This document shows, piece after piece, positions 9,438 to 18,475 of a stretch of 64,000 nt of DNA. The DNA is taken from the NCBI RefSeq assembly GCF_047922965.1, contig NZ_CP150481.1, forward strand, positions 4,216,001 to 4,280,000, in the 5' to 3' direction. The notes beneath the pieces were generated by a model. That model made no database searches and had not been told where the DNA came from. It worked only from the letters and a program-made list of their open reading frames with translations. The stretch's first letter is position 1. The number at the start of each line of letters is the position of its first letter. The translations under genes were made by a program, and so were the position numbers. Source of the stretch: Neptunicella plasticusilytica. GTDB taxonomy: Bacteria > Pseudomonadota > Gammaproteobacteria > Enterobacterales > Alteromonadaceae.

Positions 9438-10793
9438 ATGTCCTTTGCCTCCTTGGGCCTATCCGCCCCAATACTTGCCGCTGTAGCCGAACAGGGTTAC
9501 GACACGCCTTCTCCTATTCAAGCTCAGGCGATCCCTGCCATTATTGAAGGCAAGGATGTGATGGCTGCCGCACAAACCGGTACCGGTAAAACCGCCGGAT
9601 TTACCTTGCCGATTCTGCAGCGATTATCTCAAGGACAAAAAGCCTCAGCCAATCAGGCTCGCGCATTAATTTTAACCCCGACCCGCGAACTGGCTGCCCA
9701 GGTGGGTGAAAGTGTGGCGTTATACGGTAAAAACCTGCCAATGCGCTCTACCGTAGTATTTGGTGGCGTCAAAATTAATCCGCAAATGCAAAAACTGCGC
9801 GGCGGTGTCGATGTGCTGGTCGCCACTCCGGGCCGTTTGCTGGATTTGTACAATCAAAACGCAGTGAAGTTCAGTCAACTGGAAGTGCTGGTGCTGGACG
9901 AAGCCGATCGTATGCTGGATATGGGTTTTATTCACGATATTAAGAAAATCATCGCCTTGTTGCCCAAGCAGCGCCAAAACCTGCTGTTTTCAGCGACTTT
10001 CTCGGATGAAATTCGTACCCTGGCCAAAGGGCTGGTAAATAATCCGGTTGAAGTATCGGTGTCTCCGGCCAACACCACCGCCGAAACCGTTGAGCAGTGG
10101 GTGTGTCCGGTGGATAAGAGCAAAAAATCGGCGCTGTTAGCCCACTTGATTAAAACCAATAACTGGCAACAGGTACTGGTGTTTAGTCGCACTAAACATG
10201 GCGCCAACCGTTTGGCCAAGTTTCTGGATGGCAAAGGTATTAGCTCTGCCGCTATTCACGGCAATAAAAGCCAGGGCGCGCGTACTAAAGCCCTGGCTGA
10301 ATTTAAAAGTGGTGATACCCGGGTCTTGGTAGCGACAGATATTGCCGCCCGTGGTCTGGATATTGACCAGTTACCCCAAGTAGTGAATTTTGATCTGCCC
10401 AATATCTCTGAAGATTATGTGCATCGTATTGGCCGCACTGGACGTGCCGGCGCAACGGGGCAGGCGATTTCTTTAGTCTGTGCCGATGAGTTTGCCGACA
10501 TGGCCGGGATCGAGTTTCTTATTCAGCAAATATTGACTCGCAAAGTCATTGCCGGCTTTGAACCTGTGCATGACTTGCCGGAATCCGATCTGGATCGCAA
10601 ACCGAAGAAACCCAAAAAACCGAAAAAGCCCAAAACAGGCCACCGAGATGGTCAGCGTTCAGGTGAGGTGGCCAAAGGCCACAAAGCCGGAGCTGGCGCA
10701 CGCAGCCGTTCAGATGGCAAACCGGCCAGAAACTCGGGCAATCGTCGCGGCGGTAATACCTCTGCGAATACCCGCTCTGGCGGAAACCGCTAA
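9438..10793 (+). CDS. rhlE: DEAD-box RNA helicase RhlE
   Basis: An ATP-dependent RNA helicase of 451 residues, involved in ribosome maturation and RNA turnover in this family. It shows the Q motif region (SPIQAQAIP), Walker A AQTGTGKT (45-52), PTRELAAQV, DEAD at 154-157, SAT, and HRIGRTGRAG. The start MSFASLGLS and the domain lengths fit RhlE better than RhlB, DeaD or SrmB. The tail is low-complexity and basic: KKP units repeated about four times, then Gly/Arg/Ser-rich sequence, probably an RNA-binding extension. The next gene begins six bases after the stop, so the two are likely cotranscribed. A palindrome at 9373-9391 lies in the leader. Confidence 0.94.
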   Translation: MSFASLGLSAPILAAVAEQGYDTPSPIQAQAIPAIIEGKDVMAAAQTGTGKTAGFTLPILQRLSQGQKASANQARALILTPTRELAAQVGESVALYGKNLPMRSTVVFGGVKINPQMQKLRGGVDVLVATPGRLLDLYNQNAVKFSQLEVLVLDEADRMLDMGFIHDIKKIIALLPKQRQNLLFSATFSDEIRTLAKGLVNNPVEVSVSPANTTAETVEQWVCPVDKSKKSALLAHLIKTNNWQQVLVFSRTKHGANRLAKFLDGKGISSAAIHGNKSQGARTKALAEFKSGDTRVLVATDIAARGLDIDQLPQVVNFDLPNISEDYVHRIGRTGRAGATGQAISLVCADEFADMAGIEFLIQQILTRKVIAGFEPVHDLPESDLDRKPKKPKKPKKPKTGHRDGQRSGEVAKGHKAGAGARSRSDGKPARNSGNRRGGNTSANTRSGGNR

Positions 10794-10798
10794 ACACT

Positions 10799-11272
10799 AT
10801 GCCACGCATTGCCGTATTTGGCGACGTTCAAAATATTTATTATACCTGCCGCCAAGCCTACGGGCGGCAGTTTAACTATCGCAAATTCTGGCAACAGCTT
10901 AGTGCGCAGGGCGATATTGTTGTCGCCAATGCCTATGCCATTGATCGCGGCGATGATCAGCAAATCAAATTTCAGGACGCGCTCAAACACATCGGTTTCG
11001 AGGTTAAGCTCAAACCCTTTATCCAGCGCAGTGACGGTTCAGCCAAAGGCGACTGGGATGTGGGCATTGCCATTGATGTGATGGATATCGCCAAAGACAT
11101 GGACAGGGTGGTGTTATTGTCCGGCGATGGCGATTTTGATTTGTTACTGGACAGAATTAGGTGCAGATACCCACTGGACGCCGACGTGTATGCAGTACCG
11201 GCGTTAACCGCCAAATCACTAATCGACGCTGCCAGTCATTATTATCCTATAGACGATGACTTATTACTTTAG
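10799..11272 (+). CDS. NYN (PIN-like) domain protein, LabA/DUF88 family
   Basis: A 157-residue protein that is nearly all NYN domain, a PIN-like nuclease fold. Acidic residues expected at the metal site are visible: Asp in FGDVQNIYY, the pair in KGDWDVGIAIDVMD, and SGDGDFDLLL. These suggest an active metal-dependent ribonuclease, although LabA-type proteins have no settled biochemical role. It follows rhlE with only five bases between the stop and ATG, so a shared message with an RNA helicase is likely. It converges on the TSUP gene, with no clear terminator in the 31-base gap. Confidence 0.85.
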   Translation: MPRIAVFGDVQNIYYTCRQAYGRQFNYRKFWQQLSAQGDIVVANAYAIDRGDDQQIKFQDALKHIGFEVKLKPFIQRSDGSAKGDWDVGIAIDVMDIAKDMDRVVLLSGDGDFDLLLDRIRCRYPLDADVYAVPALTAKSLIDAASHYYPIDDDLLL

Positions 11273-11303
11273 TCCGATCCGGGATAATTTAGGCTTTGGT
11301 TGG

Positions 11304-12074
11304 TTAAAGTAATCCACTAATAAAACCACAGGCAATCACAATCAGCATAATAGAGACTGCTTTTTGTACCGCCGCAATAGTCACCTTTGTCAGTAATCTG
11401 GCCCCCACAAACGCACCTGCGAAAGCCGCGAGAGTGGCACAAGTCACCAGTTGCCAGTCAATCAATTGCCATTCTGCCTGATTCCAGCCATATAGTGTTA
11501 GACGAGCCACATCCACCAGTATTGCCAGCATCACGCCGGTAGCAATAAATTGCTCTTTGGTCAGACCGGATTTAAGTAAAAACATACTACGGAACGCACC
11601 TTGATGGCCGGACAGACCACCAAAAAAACCACTTAATACACCGCCAATTGGCAGATAGCGAGACGGCATTTCGATGGCAGCAAAACGGGGTGAGAGTTCC
11701 AGTAGCACAAAACCGATAATCAGCACACCTACCAGCGCTTTGACGGCTGAAATCTGCACTTGAGTATCGCCCAGCGAATATTCAAATAACGCCGGGGCTG
11801 AAGACAGGTAATGTAATAACAGCGCACCTACAAACACAAACAGCAAGGCAGGTAACCCGAAGCGGGCAAACACCGGCCAATGAGTATGACGAGCAAATAG
11901 CATGCCCTTAAAAAAATTATTAGCCAAATGCACTATTGCAGTAATCGCAATGGCTATATCCAGCGAGAAAAAAAGGGCAACGACAGGCATCAACAAGGTG
12001 CCCAGACCAAACCCGGAAAACAGGGTTAATCCGGCAGCAATCAGCGCGCTAATAGAAACAACAACAATATCCAA
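11304..12074 (-). CDS. TSUP (TauE/SafE) family membrane permease
   Basis: A 256-residue, roughly eight-helix inner-membrane protein of the TSUP family. These proteins move sulfite, sulfoacetate or other small anions. The paired family features are visible: an N-terminal half with GFGLGTLLMPVVALF and a second half with GGVLSGFFGGLSGHQGAFRS. The start is TTG at 12074 close behind GGAGG. No sulfur-metabolism genes are adjacent, so the substrate is open. Confidence 0.87.
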   Translation of the reverse strand: MDIVVVSISALIAAGLTLFSGFGLGTLLMPVVALFFSLDIAIAITAIVHLANNFFKGMLFARHTHWPVFARFGLPALLFVFVGALLLHYLSSAPALFEYSLGDTQVQISAVKALVGVLIIGFVLLELSPRFAAIEMPSRYLPIGGVLSGFFGGLSGHQGAFRSMFLLKSGLTKEQFIATGVMLAILVDVARLTLYGWNQAEWQLIDWQLVTCATLAAFAGAFVGARLLTKVTIAAVQKAVSIMLIVIACGFISGLL

Positions 12075-12157
12075 ACAACCTCCAATTGCAGAGACCGACT
12101 CACTCAGTAAATATTGGCGCGGATACTAGCAGATACCGATGACATCAATATGTCAGG

Positions 12158-13135
12158 CTAACCTGCGTTTCGCTTGCGGGACTGCTTTTTGTCATACATC
12201 AGCTTGTCAGCTTCATCCAGCATAGACTGAATCGAGGAATCTTTGTCAGCAGTGCAATTGACCAGTCCGGAAGTGCAAAGCAACTCGTACTGCCGATTGG
12301 AATTGGCGTTATAATCCGCTAACGACTGCTGAAAGCGCCACAGAGTTTCTTTAGCCACAGTTTCGCTGCTATTAACCAGTAACACCACAAATTCATCACC
12401 ACCAATACGCCCGAACACATCGGATTCTCTAAAGGTTTCCTGCATTAAATGGGCAAAATTCTTGAGCGCTTTATCACCCTCGGCATGACCGTGTTTATCA
12501 TTAATCTGCTTGAAATGATCCAGATCAAAATAAATCAGCGACACAGGATATTGATGACGTATAGACATTTTAAGGCTTTGCTCGGCCAGATTAATAAAGC
12601 CGCGGCGATTGGAAATACCGGTCAACTCGTCCAGCGTCGCCAGTTGCACCGCAATCAGCTCCTGTTCGGCCATCGCGGCCAAATCTTCCAGTGCAATGAT
12701 ATCGTCACGGCTAAAGAGTCTGGGTTTATCATCGATAATACAGAGTGTGCCGAGTTTACTACCGTCACTGTGTTTAAGCGGACAACCCGCATAAAAACGA
12801 ATATGCGGCGCACTGGTCACCAACGGATTATCAATAAAACGATTGTCCAGCGCTGTATCATTAATCACAAACACGCCATGTCCCAAAATAGCATGACCAC
12901 AGAACGAGACGTCTCTCGGTGTTTCCCGCACGTCCAGTCCGACACAGGATTTAAACCACTGGCGCTCTTTATCCACCAGGCTAACCAAGGCAATAGGTAC
13001 ATCAAACAGTCGCTTGGCCAACCGGGTCAAACGGTCAAAACGCTCTTCCGCTGCGGTATCCAATACATTGAGGCTTTGCAGACTGAGCAGTCTGTTTTCT
13101 TCATCCTGAGGTAATACCGGTGCTTGCATACTCAC
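12158..13135 (-). CDS. GAF-GGDEF diguanylate cyclase
   Basis: A cytoplasmic c-di-GMP synthase of 325 residues. A GAF domain (about 25-160) with the FCGHAI and GCPL segments typical of this subtype precedes a GGDEF domain. The catalytic signature is intact, GGDEF at 245-249. The substrate loop FDLDHFKQINDKHGH is present. The RESD motif at 236-239 stands five residues before GGDEF and forms the inhibitory I-site, so the enzyme should show product feedback. It lies after the REC-REC-GGDEF gene on the same strand with about 45 bases between, so the two may share control. Confidence 0.95.
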   Translation of the reverse strand: MSMQAPVLPQDEENRLLSLQSLNVLDTAAEERFDRLTRLAKRLFDVPIALVSLVDKERQWFKSCVGLDVRETPRDVSFCGHAILGHGVFVINDTALDNRFIDNPLVTSAPHIRFYAGCPLKHSDGSKLGTLCIIDDKPRLFSRDDIIALEDLAAMAEQELIAVQLATLDELTGISNRRGFINLAEQSLKMSIRHQYPVSLIYFDLDHFKQINDKHGHAEGDKALKNFAHLMQETFRESDVFGRIGGDEFVVLLVNSSETVAKETLWRFQQSLADYNANSNRQYELLCTSGLVNCTADKDSSIQSMLDEADKLMYDKKQSRKRNAG

Positions 13136-13181
13136 TATTCCTGATTTAGTGCGTCAACCTGATTATAGAACTTATTGTTTA

Positions 13182-14435
13182 TCAGCTGCGATGTTTAGTG
13201 TCACTGCTGATCCATTGATTACGCCCTTGCTGTTTAGCCTGATACAACAATTTATCGGCATATTGCAACATATCGTCAATACTGCCCTCATAAATATCTG
13301 TAATACCGATACTGATAGTGCAATTTAATATCTGCTTTTCAAACCGAATACGCAACTTTTCTACCCGACAACGCAATGTTTCGATTTGCTGACAAGCCTC
13401 GGATAACGCCAGGGGCATAAAAATACAAAATTCCTCTCCGCCGAAACGGGCAAGCTGGTAGTCTCGACAGATATCGGCTAACAGCTCGGCCAGCCCTTTT
13501 AATACTGCGTCACCGGCATCATGGCCATAACTGTCATTAATTTTCTTAAAATAATCTATATCCAGTAGCGCAAGCGATATATGCGCGGGTGGAGACTGTA
13601 AAATGGCATTAACGCGATTAAAAAAGTAGCGACGATTGGGCAAACCGGTTAAATAATCGGTATTGGCGGCTCGGCGAATAGCATCAATATTCTCGATATA
13701 TTCCACATTCTGTATCACCCGGCAGAAAAATTCTTCATGACAGTAGGGACGCGTCAAATAATCGTTGGCGCCACTTTTAATAAAACTGGCCGACAAGCCG
13801 GGGCGTCCCTGATAAGCAATACCAATTACCGCCAGATCTTCCTTGCTATGCTGTTGACGCAGGCTCTCCACCATTTTGATACCGCTCATGTCGGGCAGAT
13901 CGTCATCGGTAATGACCAACTTGATATTATTTTGTTGGCCAATTTGCGCCAGCCCGTCAGCCACATTGCTGGCGGCGTAGGTGATAAAATTATGCCGTTG
14001 TAACAACGCAACTGTGGCGTTGCGTTCGGCTCTGGAATCTTCCACCACCAAAATACCTATCTGCTGATTGCGTTCCAGACGCCCTAACAGACGACTCAGG
14101 TATTCATAAAACTGGCTGTTACCCTTGGTAAAGTAATCGACAATGTTTTTGTTGATAATAATGCTGCGAGTCTGTTCGTCTTCGCGTCCTGTCACTACTA
14201 TGGTGGGAATGTAAGCCTCAATAGTAAAGTCAATGGATTCACCGTTAGGCGCGTCAGGGAGATGAAAATCGACAATGGCACACAAAAACTCTTCCGGCAT
14301 ACTCTGATCAAAAAGGTGTTTGGCCTGATACAAACTACTGGCGCAAACAGCAGTATAACCGGCCTTTTGTATCACTTTTTGCAGCACTTTGGTGCTGGTC
14401 ATACTATCTTCAATAACCAGAACTTTTTTGGTCAT
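13182..14435 (-). CDS. Dual-receiver GGDEF response regulator (PleD-like layout)
   Basis: A 417-residue response regulator with two receiver domains and a C-terminal GGDEF domain. REC1 (about 4-118) has the acidic pair, Asp56 as the likely phosphorylation site, and Lys104. REC2 (about 127-245) keeps Asp177, but the conserved Thr/Ser is Ala (GIAYQG) and the conserved Lys is Arg (YLTRP), so it may act as an adaptor. The output domain has GGEEF at 332-336 and LDIDYFKKINDSYGH, which predict active c-di-GMP synthesis. The residues five before GGEEF are not RxxD, so feedback inhibition through an I-site is not expected. No cognate kinase is adjacent. Confidence 0.94.
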   Translation of the reverse strand: MTKKVLVIEDSMTSTKVLQKVIQKAGYTAVCASSLYQAKHLFDQSMPEEFLCAIVDFHLPDAPNGESIDFTIEAYIPTIVVTGREDEQTRSIIINKNIVDYFTKGNSQFYEYLSRLLGRLERNQQIGILVVEDSRAERNATVALLQRHNFITYAASNVADGLAQIGQQNNIKLVITDDDLPDMSGIKMVESLRQQHSKEDLAVIGIAYQGRPGLSASFIKSGANDYLTRPYCHEEFFCRVIQNVEYIENIDAIRRAANTDYLTGLPNRRYFFNRVNAILQSPPAHISLALLDIDYFKKINDSYGHDAGDAVLKGLAELLADICRDYQLARFGGEEFCIFMPLALSEACQQIETLRCRVEKLRIRFEKQILNCTISIGITDIYEGSIDDMLQYADKLLYQAKQQGRNQWISSDTKHRS

Positions 14436-14494
14436 AAGTATCTAATTTTTATAGCTTAGTTGGATTCAGCTTAACTTTAGCACAGTCCTGAAAT

Positions 14495-16663
14495 CTAGGC
14501 CGGGTTTAAACGTGCGTACGCCACCACCAACCATTTGGTACCGGCAGTATCAAAGTTAACCTGCACCCGGGCATGTTCGCCACTGCCTTCATAACTCAGT
14601 ATGGTACCTTCACCAAATTTGGGATGTAGCACCCGTTGCCCCAGCTGGAAACCTGTCGACTCAAAAGCGGAATGAGAGGTAGCTGGCTGAAAACGATTTT
14701 GCACCGGACGGCTGATAGTCGTGCGCAACCTGACCTCTTCAATACATTCGCGCGGAATCTCTTTAATAAAACGCGATGGCGTGTGGTATTTGTCCTGACC
14801 GTACAAACGGCGGCTTTCGGCATAACTAATGGTCAGTTTTTGCATGGCACGGGTCATACCGACATAACAAAGGCGGCGTTCTTCTTCCATACGGCCAGGT
14901 TCATCATTGGTCATCTGGCTGGGAAACATGCCTTCTTCCACACCGGCCATAAACACCTGCGGAAATTCCAGTCCCTTCGCTGTGTGGATGGTCATCATCT
15001 GCACCGCATCCTGATGGCTGTCTGCCTGATTCTCTCCCGCTTCCAGCGAGGCATGGGCCAGAAAAGCCGCCAGCGGTGTCATGTTTTCCGCTTCTTCCGG
15101 CATTTCAAACTGCTGACAGGCGGTGACCAACTGATCGAGGTTTTCCAGTCGGCTTTGCGCTTTTTCGCCTTTTTCGGCCTGATACATGGCGCGTAACCCG
15201 GAGTACTTGATGGCATGATCGGCAATTTGTTCCAATGTCATTTCCACCAAATCGGCCTGCATTTTATCCACCAAATCAATAAAGCTTTGCAATGCGTTAG
15301 CCGCACGGCCCGACAGGCGTTTTTCCTGCAGCAACTGTTTGGAGGTCTGCCATAGGGTTTGCTCATGAGCACGTGCCTGCTCACGGATCTGCAGCAAGGT
15401 TTTTTCACCCATACCGCGAGTTGGGGTGTTAATCACCCGCTCGAAAGCGGCATCATCCAGCGGCTGGCTGATCATACGCAAATAACCAAGCGCGTCTTTG
15501 ACTTCCTGACGTTCGAAGAATCGCGTACCGCCATAAATACGGTAGGCTAACGCTTCATGGATCAGCGATTCTTCCAGCACCCGCGATTGGGCATTGTTAC
15601 GGTACAAGATGGCACAATCACTGAGCGCACCGCCTTTTTCGCTCCATTGCTTGATTTGCGCCACAATAAATCGCGCTTCATCCAGCTCGTTAAAACCTGC
15701 ATACAGGGAAATCAGTTCACCGGCGTTGCCTTCGGTCCATAGCTCTTTGCCCAGCCGCCCCTGATTGTTGTCGATCACCGTATTGGCGGCTTTAAGAATA
15801 GTCCCGGTGGAACGATAGTTTTGTTCCAGCCGCACTGTTGTCGCGCCGTTAAAATCACGCAAGAAGTGCTGGATATTTTCGACATTGGCACCGCGCCAGC
15901 CATAAATCGACTGGTCATCATCACCGACAATCATCATATTATTGTTGTCGCAGGCCAGCAGCCGTAACCAGGCATACTGAATGTTATTGGTATCCTGAAA
16001 TTCGTCGACCAGAATGGCACGAAAGCGTTGTTGATAATGTTGCAACACGTGGGGATTATTGACCCAAAGTTCGTAGGCACGCAGCAATAGCTCAGCAAAA
16101 TCCACCAATCCTGAACGATCACAGGTTTGCTGATAGGCCTGATAAATATCACGCATTTTGGCCTGCTGATAATCACCATGAGTTTCGATATTCTGCGGTC
16201 TTAACCCTTCATCCTTGTTACCGTTGATGTACCACTGAATATGCTTGGGTGCCCAGTTTTTCTCATCCAGATTCAGTGCTTTTAACACCCGGCGGATCAG
16301 ACGATACTGATCGTCCGAATCCAGGATCTGGAAACTTTCCGGTAGCTTGGCTTCCTGGTAATGACGGCGCAGTAACTGGTGGGCAATACCATGAAATGTA
16401 CCCATCCATAATCCCTGCAAACGGGTTCCCATCAGGCTTTCGATACGACCACGCATTTCGCGGGCGGCTTTATTGGTAAAAGTCACCGCCAAAATACCAA
16501 AGGGTGAAATTCCCTCTACTTCCATCAACCAGGCAATACGATGCACCAACACCCGAGTTTTACCACTACCGGCTCCGGCTAGTACCAGCATATCGCTAGC
16601 GGGTGCACCAACAGCGGCGCGCTGTTTTTCATTTAGTTGATCAAGTAAGGCAGAAACATCCAT
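14495..16663 (-). CDS. uvrD: DNA helicase II UvrD
   Basis: A superfamily 1A 3'-to-5' DNA helicase of 722 residues that acts in nucleotide-excision and mismatch repair and removes RecA filaments. It shows Walker A GAGSGKT (30-36), VDEFQDTN, GDDDQSIYGWRGA, QNYRST, and TIHTAKGLEFPQV with VGMTRA near the end of the second core domain. A C-terminal Tudor-like segment (QRVLHPKFGEGTILS onward), which binds RNA polymerase in UvrD/PcrA, completes it. The order and length fit UvrD rather than Rep. A LexA-type operator lies at 16720-16735, 57 bases upstream of the ATG, so SOS induction is likely. Confidence 0.97.
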   Translation of the reverse strand: MDVSALLDQLNEKQRAAVGAPASDMLVLAGAGSGKTRVLVHRIAWLMEVEGISPFGILAVTFTNKAAREMRGRIESLMGTRLQGLWMGTFHGIAHQLLRRHYQEAKLPESFQILDSDDQYRLIRRVLKALNLDEKNWAPKHIQWYINGNKDEGLRPQNIETHGDYQQAKMRDIYQAYQQTCDRSGLVDFAELLLRAYELWVNNPHVLQHYQQRFRAILVDEFQDTNNIQYAWLRLLACDNNNMMIVGDDDQSIYGWRGANVENIQHFLRDFNGATTVRLEQNYRSTGTILKAANTVIDNNQGRLGKELWTEGNAGELISLYAGFNELDEARFIVAQIKQWSEKGGALSDCAILYRNNAQSRVLEESLIHEALAYRIYGGTRFFERQEVKDALGYLRMISQPLDDAAFERVINTPTRGMGEKTLLQIREQARAHEQTLWQTSKQLLQEKRLSGRAANALQSFIDLVDKMQADLVEMTLEQIADHAIKYSGLRAMYQAEKGEKAQSRLENLDQLVTACQQFEMPEEAENMTPLAAFLAHASLEAGENQADSHQDAVQMMTIHTAKGLEFPQVFMAGVEEGMFPSQMTNDEPGRMEEERRLCYVGMTRAMQKLTISYAESRRLYGQDKYHTPSRFIKEIPRECIEEVRLRTTISRPVQNRFQPATSHSAFESTGFQLGQRVLHPKFGEGTILSYEGSGEHARVQVNFDTAGTKWLVVAYARLNPA

Positions 16664-16719
16664 TCAATAACTCAGTGATTCCGGAGGGTAACAATAGTGT
16701 TCGCAGTATACCAACAATA

Positions 16720-16735
16720 CTGGTTATATCCACAG
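16720..16735 (-). promoter_or_regulatory. LexA (SOS) box upstream of uvrD
   Basis: Read on the minus strand the site is CTGTGGATATAACCAG: CTG, ten bases, CAG, with an AT-rich core ending TATAAC as in enterobacterial SOS boxes. It is 57 bases before the uvrD start. A TATACT hexamer lies just downstream, so bound LexA would cover the promoter. E. coli uvrD is known to be LexA-controlled, which supports the assignment. Confidence 0.75.
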
Positions 16736-16741
16736 GCAATT

Positions 16742-17362
16742 CTAAGGCGAGTTTGGCGCAATAATGTTAATGCTACCTGCAGTAAGGTTGACCAACTCGG
16801 TTTTAAATACATCTACCTCGGTACGAGCAACCGCCAGATTAACCACAACCTGCTGACCATAATCCGTGTGGATATCAGCCACATCATATCGGTCAAGCAA
16901 ACGGGTAATTGCACCGTCGTGGGTATAGTCGTAGCGCAACGTCAACAAGGTTCGGCTGACTTTAACCCTGGTGGGTAAATCGCCCAGCACTTGCGTCACC
17001 GCATCAGAATAAGCGCGCTGTAAACCACCGGTTCCCAACTTGGTACCACCGAAATAACGTACCACAGCGACCACAATATCGCCCAAACCACTGTGTTGCA
17101 GTACTTTAAGCATCGGCATTCCTGCAGTGCCACTGGGCTCACCATCATCACTCATGGAACGCACCGTGGTATCCGGTGCGCCGGCAATATAAGCCCAGCA
17201 CACATGATTGGCCTGCGGATGCTGTTCGCGCAGGAAACGAATAAACTGCTCAGCTTCTTCGCGACTGGCCGCATTGGCGGCAAAGGATAAAAATTTGCTG
17301 CGTTTAATATCCAGTTCGGTTTGCCAGGTCTGGGCAGGAGCCGGATAACTTGAATTGCTCAT
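16742..17362 (-). CDS. yigZ: YigZ/IMPACT family protein
   Basis: A 206-residue protein of the UPF0029/IMPACT family. The N-terminal domain carries the conserved block SDDGEPSGTAGMPML followed by VVRYFGGTKLGTGGL, which identifies the family. A ferredoxin-like C-terminal domain follows (about 140-206). Bacterial YigZ is cytosolic and its biochemical function is not firmly known; eukaryotic IMPACT modulates Gcn2. It overlaps no neighbour and lies 13 bases after the start-side end of the AEC gene region, upstream of uvrD on the same strand. Confidence 0.92.
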   Translation of the reverse strand: MSNSSYPAPAQTWQTELDIKRSKFLSFAANAASREEAEQFIRFLREQHPQANHVCWAYIAGAPDTTVRSMSDDGEPSGTAGMPMLKVLQHSGLGDIVVAVVRYFGGTKLGTGGLQRAYSDAVTQVLGDLPTRVKVSRTLLTLRYDYTHDGAITRLLDRYDVADIHTDYGQQVVVNLAVARTEVDVFKTELVNLTAGSINIIAPNSP

Positions 17363-17375
17363 TCGCGCCAGTCCT

Positions 17376-18302
17376 TTAAATCAGGCTCATGTAATTAAGC
17401 ACCACTAATCCTAGCGTCACACTGATCGGGCTAAGTAAAGTGGACAACGTAATCACTTCCGCCGCTAAATTGCCATAGGGTGTCATTTGATGGCTCATCA
17501 CATAGGCGGCAGCGGCGGTTGGGGTTGCCATCATTAAAAACAATACGCCCAGGGCATCCCCCTCAATGCCAAACAGTATGGCGCAAACCACGATAACAGT
17601 TGGCAATATGACCAGCTTTAAACTAACCGCGGCCAGCGCCTGCTTATGATTCGCCTTGAGGCTTTGCCATTCAAGACTGGCGCCAATACAAACCAACGCC
17701 AGTGGCAAGGTAAGCTGGGCCAGATAACCCAAGGACAAATTGACAATATCCGGCAAAGGAACTTGCCAATATGACCATAGTCCACCGAGCAGGATGGCCA
17801 CGATTAACGGATTTTTAACTAGATTGATTAACAGCATACTGCGACTGTTACTTAACAATAGTACGGCCGAAACATTGTATAGCACGGTAACAAATGCCAG
17901 ATATACCGCCGCCATGGCGATAATGTCATCACCAAACGCGTTGACGCATAAAGCCAAGCCGATAATGCCCATATTGCCGCGAAAGGCGATATGAGTAAAA
18001 ACGCCCCGCTTGGGCTTGTCGACGATAAAAGGCGCTATCCACCAGACCAGCAGCACACTAAGTAACGTGGCAACCAGACCAAAAACAACCAGAGTCACGT
18101 TAATACTTTCACCGGTTGAGCGCCCCGCCACACTTAAAAACAGCAGACAGGGCAACGCAACTTTAAACACTAGCCGGTTGCCGGTTGCGACAAAGTGTTC
18201 ATCCACCAGCCTAATCCGCCGAAAGACAATGCCCGCCAGCAAAATAAGCAACAAAGGCAACGTCACATTAAGCGCAGCGTATAAATGAGCAACAAGATCC
18301 AT
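17376..18302 (-). CDS. AEC family transporter
   Basis: A 308-residue protein of the auxin-efflux-carrier family with about ten helices in two five-helix halves. The end of the first half shows FRGNMGIIGLALCVNAFGDD, and the second half has LPLALVCIGASLEW and TPTAAAAYVMSHQM, typical of bacterial AEC proteins. Members move malate, malonate or other organic anions; the substrate here is unknown. It follows the DASS symporter on the same strand with a gap of about 170 bases, and both are carriers of the organic-anion type, so they may serve one pathway (inference). Confidence 0.87.
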   Translation of the reverse strand: MDLVAHLYAALNVTLPLLLILLAGIVFRRIRLVDEHFVATGNRLVFKVALPCLLFLSVAGRSTGESINVTLVVFGLVATLLSVLLVWWIAPFIVDKPKRGVFTHIAFRGNMGIIGLALCVNAFGDDIIAMAAVYLAFVTVLYNVSAVLLLSNSRSMLLINLVKNPLIVAILLGGLWSYWQVPLPDIVNLSLGYLAQLTLPLALVCIGASLEWQSLKANHKQALAAVSLKLVILPTVIVVCAILFGIEGDALGVLFLMMATPTAAAAYVMSHQMTPYGNLAAEVITLSTLLSPISVTLGLVVLNYMSLI

Positions 18303-18475
18303 TATTTATTTCCGGCTGTGTGCATAAAAGGTATTCGCGACTCACAAGGCTGACAGGTGGAACAACAAAGTGACCATTATACAGGTTTCTATACCAAGAG
18401 TGATGACATCTACAGCCAGAAAGCGCTGACGAGTAAGGACATTGCGCAACATAGGCGACCTCACCACCCGAATCA

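Noticed and set aside
12449..13114. A 221-codon plus-strand frame opposite the GAF-GGDEF gene
   Set aside because: It is antisense to a clear diguanylate cyclase, has no family pattern and no ribosome binding site; long antisense frames are common in this coding sequence.
14636..15196. A 186-codon plus-strand frame opposite uvrD
   Set aside because: Low-complexity Phe/His/Leu composition typical of an antisense shadow, with no recognisable domain.
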